A DNA stretch of 64,000 bases. Source: Atriophallophorus winterbourni. Lineage: Eukaryota > Platyhelminthes > Trematoda > Plagiorchiida > Microphallidae. The position numbers were made by a program, and so were the translations under genes. This document shows, one piece after another, positions 10,990 to 24,293 of this stretch (position 1 is the stretch's first letter; each line of letters opens with the position of its first letter). The notes under the pieces are model-generated. The model was not told where the DNA came from, did not search any database, and was given only the letters and a program-made list of their open reading frames with translations. The stretch lies in NCBI GenBank assembly GCA_013407085.1, contig JACCGJ010005138.1:1-64000 (forward strand). Direction: 5' to 3'.

Positions 10990-11560
10990 TCAAACGTGTG
11001 TGTGAATAGATTACAAAGGTTGTCATAGCCGGGGCTGGCAGTGGGGATAATCTCCCACGGTATATAAAGTGCTTCCATATGGCATGCGTCTCTAATAGCC
11101 TCTGACAACCGAGTCCAGCTTCTGGCCTGCACGAGTAGCTCCCCGAGTTCGGAGACAATGCTTCTACCAACAGGACGAGTGACTGGCGCCTGAAAACCAG
11201 TTTGCTTTTGGCAGATGTAGCTCGTTAGTCTGGGAGGTCATTTCATCTAAAGGAGGGAAAACCCTGATTTTAAACCTCCTCTGCCTTGCGGGATACCCAA
11301 TTACGGGAAAGGCTTCGGGAGGAAACCCCGAGGGAAAACCTGGAACAGAGTCTGGTAGACGGTTAGTTGGTGCACACCACTTCTTTCTGGCAACTTCCTG
11401 CTGCCTTGCAGGTCGCATTTGGCTGTGCGAAGGCTAGAGAAGCTGGCTCGAACAAACGCCGTGTGGTGCTTGGGACGCCGCTTTGTACCCAAATTCCCAA
11501 GAGTCTTCATTGAAGCCGACTCATCCTCCAGAAGTTGATAGTCGCACGCAAGTACGGGTA
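10990..11560 (-). repeat. R2 interspersed repeat, copy 2
   Basis: This is co-linear with 425-968 over essentially its whole length, with scattered substitutions and indels (for example 11100-11130 against 505-540, and 11460-11540 against 865-940). A tract upstream (caaacgtgtgtgtgaatag) may extend the unit. Confidence 0.75.
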
Positions 11561-12283
11561 TACAACGGCGCGGCACTTTGTCTAGTTTACCGTTTGCTGT
11601 CCGACTGTGATTACTGGGAGTTATCTTAGAGTTCTGATATCAAATCGCATCCCATGCATGTAAGCAACCTTTCTAGTGTGATTTTTCGTATACGTGTAAC
11701 CTAAGGTTGACAGAGGGTGTCCTCAATAGGACCTGGAATGATGCTGGATTTCACAAGATTCTGTCTACCCAAAAATCGCGGGAAAATGTGGGATTTATGG
11801 TATAAATCGACGAACTGTAAAATTTTATCGTGTATACGTAGAGCGTTCAAATGATCGTACGTAAAAGGTCGTTCCATACGGTTCTGAGGAATAAACAAGT
11901 CCACTACTGAAATATGTGGGTGGAAAATTTATATTGAAGTATATTGCTTTTCAACAGCTTGTGTACCTCAGAATCAGTAACGGTCTTCGGGACAACAGTT
12001 GCCAATGAAGTGCTGTTTGTCGTAAGAGCGCCAAAATTGTGTTTGGAAGTCGTTCACTGGCGGTGAAGTTCCTGGGAAAAAATTAAACACTAAAGTACAA
12101 GTAAAAATAATGGAATGCAATCGGCTAGAACAGTTTTTCGAAAATGTTTTGCTTCTGATTTAAGATTTATGGTTGAAAAAGCAATTACTTTACAATAACC
12201 ATGCAGTTGAACTATATGTACAAGTCTGTATGTGTATGTGTGTAGAAAAATTTTAAAATCAAAATAATTCTGGTAACGATAGA

Positions 12284-12470
12284 TTATAAATAGTTCGGGG
12301 CATAATTTGGATTGGCTCTCAGGAAATCGTCCAGTTTTAATTTAAATATAGAAAAAGTGTTTGAGCTTACCAAATTGGCTGGCAGGGAATTCCAAGCGAA
12401 ACAAATACGCACAGAATAAAAATACCTGCGGCAACAACAAACCTTAGTCATAGCAATGCAAATGATTAAA
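12284..12470 (-). mobile_element. CR1/Jockey-like LINE, extreme C-terminal reverse-transcriptase fragment
   Basis: The minus strand encodes a segment with CFAWNSLPANLVSSNTFSIF followed by KLKLDDFLR and a stop. This is the usual end of CR1/Jockey-type polymerases (R..WNSLP..V..A.S...FK..LD). Nothing upstream extends it. Confidence 0.65.
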
Positions 12471-13070
12471 CTAGCCAACCAGCAAAATTGGATCTGTCCA
12501 AACATTTCCTCGAACATAGCCAACGGTATCTGGAAAGTTTAAATTTGTTTCACATTTTGAGTTCGACAGAATTTACATACGAGTTGTATGTACCGTTTGA
12601 AAATCGTGCAGGAAGTACATGTGCTTCCTTTACAACCCAATGATCGCCGCTCGAAATATCATCATGTTACCTGTGGCTAAGACACGCTTCAGTGACTGGT
12701 TCCATAACCCAACCTGTCTCTCATTCATCACGTGATATTTTTCACCCAATAGCCTTTTAGCTAATTCACTGCATAAACCAATCAAAAACGCGCTTTCGTT
12801 CGCTTATGACAACGGCCTTAGTAACCAATCGCGCCATATCTGATTGTTCACTCAACATTTAGGCCGGCGTGCATATTGATCGCTGGCCACATTACCGAGA
12901 GTCAAGTGACTAATCAATTTTTTTTAAATATGCACTGCTGAAGTGAAACGAATGTACAATTTTTGATGAACATGTTCTAAGTTCATTGGAATCTACGGCA
13001 TGACAGATGTCCATTGCGGCACACGAACAAATCGATAAACTCCACTTTTGATACAAATTAATTATTGATT

Positions 13071-16000
13071 ATGGATGAACTTCGCCGCCTATACGAACAT
13101 CAAACTATGATGGCGTTCGGAATATATTCCTTTTTAGACAACCTTTTGACACAAATTCCGTCTCGGTCGAGAGCTTCAAGTGCAGCGGACACAAATTTAG
13201 AATCGATTACAGGCGGCCCGCAACGAGTGACTGGGTTACCTTACTTCCGTGCGAATGAACTAAGTGAGAGTTTGTTGGAGTTGAATCGGCCCGAATCGTT
13301 TCAAGATCGACGGGAAAGGCTTCGAATGTTACCAAGACTGTCGGCATTGTCCGCTGAAGGGGTTAACGATTTTGAACGACCAGTAGCAATCAATGAAACT
13401 ATCGCAAACGCCACAAGGGACAGTGAAGTAGATACGAATGCTGAAAATTTGGCGCCACTTAAATCCGACGTGATTCCAGGTGGATATCCAGAGGAAATAT
13501 TTATTTATCTTTCTGAGAGAGAAAAGGAAGATTATATATGTTCGATTTGGTAAGTTGATTAAACTACAGGCCGCGTTTCGACAGGTTAATTTTTAGTTGA
13601 CTTCAATATTTTATAGTTCATTCTAAGCTTTTTTAAATTGAATATATGGGTTTTTTATGGCTACAACCGACGCGGAAGCGGTATGCAAATTAGATAATGT
13701 CTCACCTTAAATTCTTTCCAGAACAGTGTTCACCAAAACATGAAAAGACCATTAATTCCAATTACGGTGAATAGCTCGGTTTATTTTTTTAATCGGATAT
13801 ATCCAGGGTAAATATGGAAATCGAAGACGAAGGGTTTCGCGTGAGATGGCGTTATGTCTATTAATTTACAGTTGCCTGAACGCGCAGATAATTCTGCATG
13901 AACAGGAAGGAAATATTCGTACCTCAGGTATTGGGTGTTCGCAGACCTTGCACAGCAGGTTGTGGAGGTTTTGTCATCATATTATATTACATCATCCGAG
14001 TAAATTATTCCAAAGCAAAACGGCTTTGAAGTTCACCATCATTTTACCACATTCTCCTGCATGTCTCTGGTTCTTGTCATACGATTCCTTTTCCGCATGT
14101 AGAATTTGTCGAGGCCTAGCTTCAACGACACAGACCCTGAACCAACACATGCAATCGGACAGTACTTACAGACAAATGACATTCAAAGCCCTTTTGTTTC
14201 AAAATAAGTGACGATGATAATGCCATCTAGTGTGGCGACGAAACATCCGCAACCCACTCTGTAACCTAGGTGAACACACAATAATGAACGTTATTCTGTG
14301 TGCTCTAAAAATTTCGGAATAAGCCCAGTCACTAAGCTGTTTGCGGCATTGCTTCTCTGTTGAAATGGGATTTATATGCCAATTATACAACCTGCGTGTG
14401 ATTCTGGGGCACAGCGTTAGCTTGTTGTAGTAATCTTCACGGAACACTCGACTCAGCATACTACTACCGTTGAATTTTGAACGTTTGAATGATGTTACCC
14501 AGAAACTCGTTTGCCTGATCAAAGCATATTACGACAGTACCAGTGCTAAGGTCATGCCTGCAGTGTATAATCATTCGAATTTAATTTGCACACAGGTGTC
14601 AGGCAAGGTTGTCCATTATCGCTTGTTCTGAATTATATCATTGAATCATGAAGCAAGCACTTGCAGATTACCAAGTGATGTACGCTTCAACGAATCTATG
14701 ATATATACTACTCAAATGACGTCGTTGTTCTTATTGAACATGTGAAATTGCTACATGGAATTTCGTAACTTATCAAAGGAATTTATGTTTCGATGTATTG
14801 TGGTGCTCACATCCTCAGCACCACAATAATTTAGTCATTTTTAGCGTCTTGAGCGCTTGACCAAGAATCACTCGTTGATTCTTTATTTGAACATCGCGAT
14901 TCGTCGTTCGTAGCAATCAAGTGTAACTTTAAATTTATGTTTCGTTTACCGCCATTCGTCCCACCGTTAAGTTTCCATATTTTGTGCATTAATACGTCTT
15001 ATAGAAAGTTTATGTAAAGTCGAAGATGCAAGCGCGCTTAATTTATGACAAGCAATTAACTGATGACACGATTGTCAACTGCGACGTGTGTAGGTACTCT
15101 GGAACTGCATACCGGGTACGCCGTTCGAAGGTGGGAAACCATGCCTGGTTTGAACCTCATCAACTACGGCGGCTAATTCTCCAGTATAGTAAAACACTCA
15201 AAGGTAACAATTTATTCTGAAAGCAATCATTGCATCATAGATATGTGTTGTATTTTGTTTTTCAAAAATAACTGCTAGGCAACATAACAAATGCTTCCAT
15301 GTTGCAATACGCAGTTCTTCTCTTCATTTCGTAAACAAATGCTGACGCTACTTCGGGGAATCTAAGCACTATTGTAACTTCTTCAGGAATATCCTTAGCA
15401 CCTTCAAGGTGTAATTTTTATATACGTGATATCGATTGCACTTGTTGTCCTCCGTCGGTCGATGACGGTCATGCGTGTACATTGCAAGCACATGATGGTT
15501 TCACATTCCTCAATAAATTTCACCCGTAAAGTGTTTTACCTATTTTGTCTAGTTGAATTAATTGTAGCTCTAGTGTAGGATTGTAGTTTACAGTTATTCT
15601 CAAAACCGGTATAAATGATTGTGGACGCTTTGCCACCAAACTAGATGATATCATCGTCAAAACGTTTGTTTTTTGAAGCAAGTTGGCGATGAAATTCATT
15701 TGATTGTCTATATGGTGTGCGATCCCAGCAGTTTTGGGTGCTAGTACTTTAATTGTTTCCTTTTTGCGATCACAATGAAATAATGTCTCAGGGTCGAATA
15801 CCATTGAGAAGTGGGAAAAACAATAGTGTTAACGGCGTGGTCACGGGTTATGCGGTGCTGATGTCGTCACGTTAACTCGTCGAGATGGCTGATGAGCATC
15901 TCGGTGTTCACGGTTGTTTCCTTTTTGCGATCACAATGAAATAATGTCTCAGGGTCGAATACCATTGAGAAGTGGGAAAAACAATAGTGTTAACGGCGTG

Positions 16001-19000
16001 GTCACGGGTTATGCGGTGCTGATGTCGTCACGTTAACTCGTCGAGATGGCTGATGAGCATCTCGGTGTTCACGGTAACCTAACTTTTCTTTCCACGAAGG
16101 TGTTATTGCATTTATTCTACTTTTCTGCCATCATTGCTCGCATCATGTATTGTGAATGGAAAAACGATGTTTTCTTTACTCAGTCTTGATGGCAATACCA
16201 TCTCAGACTGCCGTCGTTTTAACTGCGACCAAACTCTTGGTTGGCCTTGACCCTGCATATTAGTCTGACAGTGCGATCCATCTAACCGACCAATTATGAA
16301 AGTGAGGTCCCGTTCATCTATGCTGTGATCGTAAACATTGTTCTCGACAGAACAGGCAGAGTTATTAAATGTCGTTGAGCGTGAGTCACAGATTACATTT
16401 CTAGTCTTCAACTTACGCGGCTCCAGTATGTTACCCCAGGGTCAAGCGAAAGATGAAATAAAGTCAAGGGTTGATCGTGTGCGTAATACATCTGTACAGT
16501 TAAAAGGCACCAGGATCATCTGCCATCAGTCTCAAAATTTGAATACGAGTTTACCAAGCAGCGCTCCGCTCTATACTGATTTATGAAAATTAGAAGTGGC
16601 CGCTAAGGTCACATGATGTATGATCTTTAGAAGCGTTTGACCATTGGTTCCTTGGGATAATATTGGAAGTCCAATATACCGACTATGCTATCTAGCGCCT
16701 CCGTTCGTACGTGATTTATCGGAGTACCTTCGGTCTCCGTTTACTTTGAAGGGAGGTGACTACAGTGGTTTGGCCATGTTCATGTAACTTCTCCTCGACC
16801 CTTAACACGCCTGTACTTAGCGTCGGTGACAAAACGACCTGGTCTCGATCTAGCTGTCAAATTTGAAGGAGGATGTAGATGCTCTGGGACAACATACAGT
16901 TCGAATCTAGGAACGTGACTGGATATCGATTTCACCTCCGATCGATAATTAAAAACATCATTGAACCCGGCTAATCTACCAGTAGAACCAGCCGCACAAA
17001 AACAAAATTAAGTATTCGGTTCAACCTTGAAAAACCTATACTTCTGTGGGGAGTGTTTGCGCGCGTACAATTGCAAATTATGTGCACCAAATATGCAGTA
17101 GGCATATAAAAAAGTGAACGCACAAAAAGCGCGATTAAATGTTTAGCCCAACCGAACATATCTCTGCTGCACTTTCATGCAAACCACCAAGTTTTGTGGA
17201 TCCTCCAATCAGTCTAGCAAAGCCCGCTGCTAGTTGTCGCTGGGGTATTCAGGTAAATCCAGCGTACCTGTTGTGAATGGATGTACCTTTGCGTTCACAT
17301 CTTCAGAGGCCTATCATATTATTTATAAGTTAGTTCCACTGCAGACTGTGAGAAACTGCAAAGGGATTCGGACAACGTGTTAGATTGGGTGGCTGTGAAC
17401 GATATGGCATCCAATACATGGAAAAGCTATATGTCTCATTTTGGCAAGAATGTTCCTTGGACATGTTGATTGACAACTGATAACTTGGCATGGGGCTCTG
17501 TGAAAAGACCTTGAAGTATGAGTACCTTTCGGTACGGCATCTTTCGATGAATATTTGAAAGATTCTCGCTGCTAACGTTACCAAAGATAATGAATGTTTA
17601 CCTTCGCCCAACGATGGGTATACGGTAAAGGTATGAGCTTCTTGGCTGCGAAAATATATTGCTCTATTTGATAAAATCTATCACAGAACAAAAAATAAGT
17701 GATTGGTCTTTGCGGTGTTCCATACACCGAAAGACTACGAAGTGTGGGTCTATGAGAGTTTACCCAAAGGAAGATACAAGGCGATATTTTTTATTTATAC
17801 AATTGTCTACCGAAAACACTCGTTTCAAGATTGCGATGAGAAAGGGAAACGTCCAAAGTTCCCGTATTGATTGTCCGTGCTATTTTTCGTCATTCGTGCT
17901 ATCAGTTTTCGGGGAATTCTCTACCCCAACGTTTGGTGAACTCTCCTTGTCTGGTGATATTCAATGCCACAATGGACGTATATATGCAAACGAACATCAT
18001 TCGTGCGCCATAGATTTCATACACTCTACTATTTATGTACTAACATTCTTTACATTCTTATTCACACCGGAATCCTATGGTGTTGTAGAGTGTTAATTGC
18101 TTAAACAATATTAATTGATGAATCATCGAATAACGCCCGTTACGTACTCTATCCACATCATTCCTCAAGTGACCTATTGAAATGTCAGAGTCCAGTTCCG
18201 GAGAGTGTTGTTGTTGTTGTTGGCCTACTTCGGTCGATGCCGACCATGGATGTACATCACAATCGCATGAATTTTCTTCTTCTACAGCGTTTCGAATGAC
18301 TAAGCAGTCCGATTCGGGAGGAACCATCTCTCCCGCAGCGCTTGCAACGATAGGAAGAACTCGGTCGTTGGGCGTCAGTTGAATGCCGGAGGCGTGATCT
18401 GCGTTCAGCAGCCAAGAGCTGTATCTGCTCCTACCCAGCTTGCAGACGACGCTTTACATAATGCCACCAATGTGACCGAAGAGAGAGTATGACTAGCGAA
18501 AGAAAATGCTGAGTCTCACAATGTATCGATATGGCCTATCGTCAAAAAGGCTCAACCTTATTTGCAACACAAAATACTCCACTTGTCAACTTGAGTGATT
18601 TCAATTCACTTGGGACAATAAACAAAACATTAAACAGCTAATAATTAATTACAGATTGCAATGTCATAGTGCTTAAAACATCCAGCGTTTGATCAAATTT
18701 TTCAGGTTCCGCTGCGGCTGCACGTTCTGGGAAATGCGGTGAACTCTGATCCCTTCTCATACTCAGTTTTACCATGGGTGCTAACAATAGTTGGAACATT
18801 AAACAGTAGCTTAGTGTTATTTCCATTGGGGGCTGTATAGCTTAGCGACGAAGAAACCTATGATTGGGGCGGCTAGATCAAGAATATATAATCTAAATAA
18901 CTCTGACTTAACGTGACATAAATTTACGTGAGATTATCAAAATCCTACAATACCTAAACCTTTTCGTTACAGCTACTGTGTACTTAAAGATGCTTATCAA

Positions 19001-22000
19001 TGCAAGAACGAGCATCACTTTTGCTATGGCTGTATCTACACTTGGTCGACTGGGTCCAGTGTCGGTCATGATGGCTGTCCCGTGTGTCGTTGTGATGGCT
19101 TGTATGCGAAAAACTTTGATGTAAGTTACTCTGGTGGCGGTACCTTTAACAATAACGGTAGCTATATGCATTATGATCAAATTATATCCTACCTTATTGT
19201 GATCGTGAGGGTCATGCTTACAAGTCAGTGATGAATGATTAGCGGTTATTTCGCATCAGATATTATGACCACGTGTTCATGTTGCTGAGAATCCCAACTT
19301 TTGTATGCCGAGCAATCTCCTTTGCTTTAGATTAATCATACTGACAGGTTATTTATCCTGTCAAGTTCACACTAACAGATTATCGGGAAAATATTATAGC
19401 CTTGAATAAAATCACAGCGGTCGTTTTTACAAAGCCTGAATTAGTTCATTCATATTAACAACAAAACAACCAGTTGATATTGATTATCGGCCTCAAAACT
19501 TCAACTGGATAGTTTACATCAAACATTGAGACATTTTGCAACTAAAAAATGGTCCCGGTAGCAATATTCATTTTCAGCCATTAAAGCATGTTTCTCATGA
19601 GGCATGAAGATTCAAAGTTTTAATGGTTCAAAAAGCAAGTACTTTACAGTAACCATAGATTAAGAATATAGAGAATGTATAAAAACAACAAAGGTGTTTT
19701 GTCAATACGGAAAGTCAGGCTTGTTCAGGCTTAATGCGCAAATGATATGGGGGGGGGGGCAAAGGGTACAATATAAAACAAACTCGGATTGCAAAGAAGA
19801 GCCTTTGTCAATTTGACCTAGAATGTTGAGTAATTAACTTGAAGCCATGAGATCTATTACCACGTGCTTTTTGCTGATGAAACAGGTGTTCAAGTGGGTG
19901 ATCTACTGTATGCAGAATGTTGAACATCGGGGTCAAGTCACCCCAGATACATACGGAAAGTCAAACAGGTTCAGAGTTGCAATCCACCCCTCGTATGGCC
20001 TGTTGCAGCGCGGTGGTATACAGTTGCAGTAAGGTCCTATGGTAACCATGGAGACCATGCTTGAGCAGCGTACTCGATTGTCGGGTGGATATATGTGTTA
20101 ATTATGCGTGGGAGTACCTGCTTTGTAAAACTACCGAAGATCCTTCTGAGCAGTGGTAAGGTTTGGCAGGACTTTTTGTATAGCACAGAACACTGCCGTG
20201 AAGACTTCAAGTTGCTACCAATCCACACGCCCAGGTCTTTCTCTTCCGCAACCCATGAAAGTTGCTGAGATCCCAGAGAGTATGTGAATTCGAAGGATTG
20301 AGCGACGTGTAACATTTTACATTTTGGGATGTTGAATGGTAGGCAGTTTCGTAAAGACAACGTATGAAGTGCTTCGAGATCTTTTTGTAGAATTTGGCAG
20401 TCTTCTCTGTTGAAACATACTAAGAGTGGAGTTCCATTTTTCGTAGATTTTCTCAAGTATCGATGCCCAGCATTGTTGGACATCAGTGTCAATCGGTGTA
20501 CAGTCGGTGACTTCTTGAAGCGCCCTTGATAAGGTAACCGTATTGATTTTTCTTACCAATTTCGAAGCGTCAATAACTTTTGTCGCTTCAGATATTTAGT
20601 CCAAAACAATGACTACATGATCACACTTTCCAAGTGGTGCTTCATAGCGGATATTCTCGATGACATTTTCCTGGCTCGTCAGAACAAAATCAAGTATGGA
20701 CAGTGCGTTTGTGCCTCTGAAGTTAGTGCTGCTTGAGATGTGGTTAAATAAAGCAATTTCGTTGAACATCTCGTAGAAGGTTCCTTCGTTCGCGGTGATG
20801 CAAGCCAACACTTGTGAATTTAACTAATATTTATAAACGGGAAACACGGACGTGCTTTTTCATTCATGAGCATCACAGCGTACTCTAGCCTTCACGTGAC
20901 ATCAATTACATGGTTTACACCCGTCTCGGACAAATAGGCCAACTGACATTGGATTTGTTTTTGTAAATTTGATGCTCTGAGATTAGTATATGCTTTTGAC
21001 GGGTGAGGTAAACAAAGGTGGAAACCTGAAGCGTTAATTAATCATTAGGTTGCGGAAGCTTCTACATTAGACGGGAAACGGTTTCAAGCGTCCATATTCA
21101 ACTCTGTGAAGACGACTATTCTATCATTGACAAGCCTATTTGAATGCAATGAACACCACTTCACAGCTTCTTATCTATACATTTCGATTTACGAAATACC
21201 ACACCATTCGGCCGATTTGGCAGGATTCACACTTTACTAATGAGGAAAAATTTCAACAATGCCTGACCGCTTGATGTATGAAATCATAAACCCAAACCCA
21301 AGTGAATTCGCCTCATGGTTATAGACTACGCGTAGCAGTGGAAAATCAGGTAAACACTATGATAAATGCAATTCAAAAGAGCTACACGATTGCACAATGC
21401 GTTTTCGTGAAAGGATCCATTTAGAGCCTAGCCATAGGCATATGGAGAGGACCTTGGGGTCGATCGGGTATCTCGTTAGTTAGTCACAATTAAGAGACAT
21501 ACAAGGATACGATTGCTTGCGTGAAACCCAACGCAACACATTTGAGTGAAATTCGCGTCAGATTTAGTAGATGTTTAGGCAGTAGAATTAAAGATCAAAA
21601 TATAATGTACGATTACTTGAACTGCAAGGTTCAGCTAGACAACTTAACGGATTGGTTGCGAATTCATAAGAGAGAAATAAAAATGCAGTTAGATTTCCAA
21701 CAAACAATGTTAGTTTCTAACTAGGTTTGTAGTAATTGCAGTATGACACTGATGAAATCAGTCCTTAGCTTTGATATTAGCCCGATGGGTCTTACAATGT
21801 TATGTCTGCAATGATTCAAGGATTTATGGTTAGAATTACGGTATGAATTAAAATGTGAAATGTATAATAGTATAAAAGGAATAGAGAATATCAAATGTAA
21901 TGACCTTGGGTGTGCGCTCATATTCCGTTGAAACATACACTTTAAATGGGTTTACTTTTGAGATAGTTCTGGTAATGTTGTTGATTTTACCATTGTTTGG

Positions 22001-24076
22001 TTTCAATCCACCGCTAGTTAGGCCATCGTAGTTTAATTGGTGCTTTTCACCATTGACTAACGCTATGTTAACCGGATGTTAAGTAACACGAAGAATAGAT
22101 TTTTGCCCTAAATCAGCTACCGTGTAACTGAAACTGGTAAGTTGATATGCACAAAGAGGCGCGAGTCCTGTAAGTTTAGCATTTGTCTTCGTTGAAAGAT
22201 TCGACTGTCCGGTATTCATAGATAAACGATTTGTGTCGGGTAATGCTTTTGGCTCTATTTTTGTTGGTTTTAGTTGATTGAGAAGATCGAGAAAAAACGG
22301 GCCAAATGCGTGGAACCGGGATGTAATTGGATGGGGTTCCTAGTAGACTATCATACACACACTCATCGAAAATATACGCCACGAGAATTGGACATACTCA
22401 TCACACGGAATCAGACACAAGTTCAAAGTGAACAGCGAACAGAAGTTGTGCAAACTCAATCAACCCAACAACGAGAGTCTGGTGTATTGGACTTTCTCGA
22501 AGAGCTCACAGTGGGCGAAAATCCCGAGTTAGAGAACACTACGGTTCACTCGAATGATTATACACCTTCAAGCGTGGTTGTAGACCAACCAGTGATTCAA
22601 AACACTGTTGAACCACAACAGGTACAGCATATTAGAAGATCTTCGCACCAAACACCTATCGAGAGGCCACCAACTAGACGCTCCACTTCACGAAGTAACA
22701 CGCCTACCAGAAACAGGATGCCATCACGTACACGTGCTTCTAGCAGACAATCAATCCATTCAACGAGTGGACGGGCTGTTGTTCACACCAGACCACCGCT
22801 GCACACTAGACTGTCAAGAACTATTTCCGGGCAAACAATAGAACAAAGCAATGGCACTCGGCGAATAGGTAGAATTAGAGCCCGAAGTCGTCAAGGAAGT
22901 AGCACAGGTGATGCTCCGCTGCTCATGGCTGCTCCGGAGCATCGGGTCATGGCCGAGTGCTCCGGTGTAGATACATCAGTCAGGCCATTAGAGGCGAGTG
23001 GAGAAAGTAGATTGCTTCCATTGAGGGCTACGTGTGAGTCAGAGACCTTTGTCCAGTCTACATCAGTTCCAGTCGATGGCACGCAGTTATCGTTATTTGC
23101 TGAAGCCTTACACACTCCCGGTAGAAATACTCCTCTAAGTCGATGTAGTATTCAAGAATGTGTCGAACAAGCAAGCGATGAGAATGAATTGCATTCAAAC
23201 ACAAATGATGACTTCGCGGGAAGACATCTCTCGCTTCCTACAATTGACCATAACACCGCACTGACAACACGCCGTGCGATGAGATCGTATTGTGAAACGG
23301 AAGGCATCCCTAACGAGAGAATACAAGAAAACGATTTAGCCCGAATACATCCAACGTGTAGCACGCAATCAAATCGCACGTTGGAGTTTCGCCGACTTGT
23401 TCCACGGCGTAATCGTCGCGTGACCGAGCAACTCCGTGAAACTCGTGAACAGCTTGCTGCGATGTTACGATTGATGACACTTGAATTGGAAGAGCGGCGT
23501 CAGCAAGTATTGGCAGCAGCGTTGGCTACTGTTAACAGGAGACGGTTGTTGAGGTCAGTCACAGATCGCTTGCCGTCACACAACACAGATGATGAAGATG
23601 GTGAAGAGGATAACATGAACGATTCGCCGCGATTTTACGAGGGTCAAAATAACAACATATACGATTGTCGCAATACGTTATACACCTTGCCCGGGCGTGA
23701 AGGACTGACGATCAGAAGCTCACGATGCCACACATTGCAGAATTTGACCAATAGAATCATCAACGAAAGAATCCAGGACGAAATGAGACACTCCGATTAC
23801 TTCCAACCTCGAAACGAAACACGCCTATCCGCATCGTCATCGACCGAAAGTATGGCTACGGAGGAGCTATCATCCAGCGATTCAATTCCCCGACTGCTAT
23901 CGAGAATTCGCCTCAGATCAATGGAACAACGGCAAAATCTGCCAACGTCAGTTGTGGTTGTCACCGGTCGAAGGTCACTCGGGCGATTGCTGGCTGAACT
24001 GCAGTGCCCTAGAGCTGAATTCCACCGGTGGAGTAGCGATGAAGACGACGATGATGATGATACGGAACAAGACTAA
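13071..24076 (+). CDS. RING-type E3 ubiquitin-protein ligase with TRAF-like zinc finger (three exons, 809 aa)
   Basis: Proposed exons are 13071-13549, 18973-19120 and 22274-24076 (TAA). Exon 1 ends after the first RING cysteine and two bases of the second (donor GTAAGT at 13550); exon 2 supplies the rest (acceptor TTACAG, donor GTAAGT). The spliced protein has a canonical C3HC4 RING: C157-x2-C160, C170, H174, C177-x2-C180, C195-x2-C198. Exon 3 joins in phase and begins a TRAF-like zinc finger (C221, C226, NW, H236, H240). Next come a long Ser/Arg-rich, probably disordered region (about residues 325-410), a predicted helical, Arg/Leu-rich stretch (about 585-640), and acidic tracts including the DDDDDD-rich C terminus. 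RING proteins of this type transfer ubiquitin from an E2; the substrate is unknown. The ATG at 13071 is the first in frame. I do not recognise a specific ortholog. The 5.4-kb first intron and 3.2-kb second intron contain LINE debris and a tandem duplication. An extra exon near 21500-21630 cannot be excluded. Confidence 0.8.
14500..14770 (+). mobile_element. RTE-like LINE fragment, reverse-transcriptase core
   Basis: Broken + frames give LIKAYYDSTSAKV, then GVRQGCPLS and LNYIIES, the RTE-type palm approach motif. A degraded YADD region should follow near 14730 (tcaaatgacgtcg). It lies in intron 1 of the RING gene. Confidence 0.65.
14859..14912 (+). repeat. Fragment related to the 5' leader of the LINE at 59 kb
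   Basis: The string accaagaatcact...attct...aacatc.cgattc.tcgt is shared with 59038-59095, just upstream of LINE ORF1. It is probably a stranded 5' end of that family. Confidence 0.5.
15753..16074 (+). repeat. Perfect 161-bp tandem duplication
   Basis: Positions 15753-15913 and 15914-16074 are identical base for base by eye, each starting ttgtttcctttttgcgatc and ending gtgttcacgg. The unit has no obvious coding capacity. It lies in intron 1 of the RING gene. Such identity means a very recent duplication or an assembly artefact. Confidence 0.95.
16735..16975 (+). mobile_element. LINE remnant, C-terminal reverse-transcriptase tail
   Basis: The + frame reads LQWFGHVHVTSPRPLTRLYL and continues with a TKRPG motif to a stop. 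This resembles the (L)RWFGHV.R......R tail found after the RT domain of RTE-type and related LINEs. It is isolated, with no upstream core. Confidence 0.5.
18195..18460 (-). mobile_element. RTE-like LINE, 3' terminal fragment (minus)
   Basis: The plus strand begins with gttgttgttgttgttggcc (complement of the CAA tail), followed by ttcggtcgatgccgaccatgg and the coding complement of the C-terminal Cys/His cluster. It is almost co-linear with 24885-25090. Confidence 0.75.
20037..20840 (-). mobile_element. CR1/Jockey-like LINE, internally deleted copy
   Basis: On the minus strand the end of an APE-type endonuclease is visible (about 20811-20596: LSILDFVLTSQENV and GKCDHVVIV). It is followed by a linker and then the RT thumb region (20490-20037: EEKDLGVWIG, LLRRIFGSFTKQVLPRI, YIHPTIEYAAQAWSPW). 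The RT palm, including the FADD box, is missing, so the copy is defective by internal deletion. It lies in intron 2 of the RING gene. Confidence 0.75.
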
Positions 24077-24249
24077 GCTGTCATTCGAACGTGTGCAACA
24101 ACGATCCGGATTGATAATGTATCTACTTACCTAAATTTACATTACGGGTATCATTTATTTGAACATTTCTGTATCCTGTTTGATTCTGATTCTGCCAGAG
24201 ACACAAAAAGGTTGTGAGTATTTGAGTTGGCTTCATTATTATTATTATC

Positions 24250-24293
24250 ATTATTACCATTATTATCAACAACATTATTCTTTAAGTAGTTTG
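24250..24293 (+). repeat. ATT-type microsatellite
   Basis: An irregular run of attatt/attatc units (ttattattattatcattat and following) lies just downstream of the RING gene. Confidence 0.7.

Noticed and set aside
15026..15220. Possible exon (64 codons with a CxxC pair) between RING exons 1 and 2
   Set aside because: RING exons 1 and 2 join exactly to complete the zinc finger, so an exon here would destroy it; acceptor is poor.
17659..18096. 145-codon plus-strand frame inside the RING gene intron
   Set aside because: No known domain, no convincing splice sites and no similarity to the surrounding elements.
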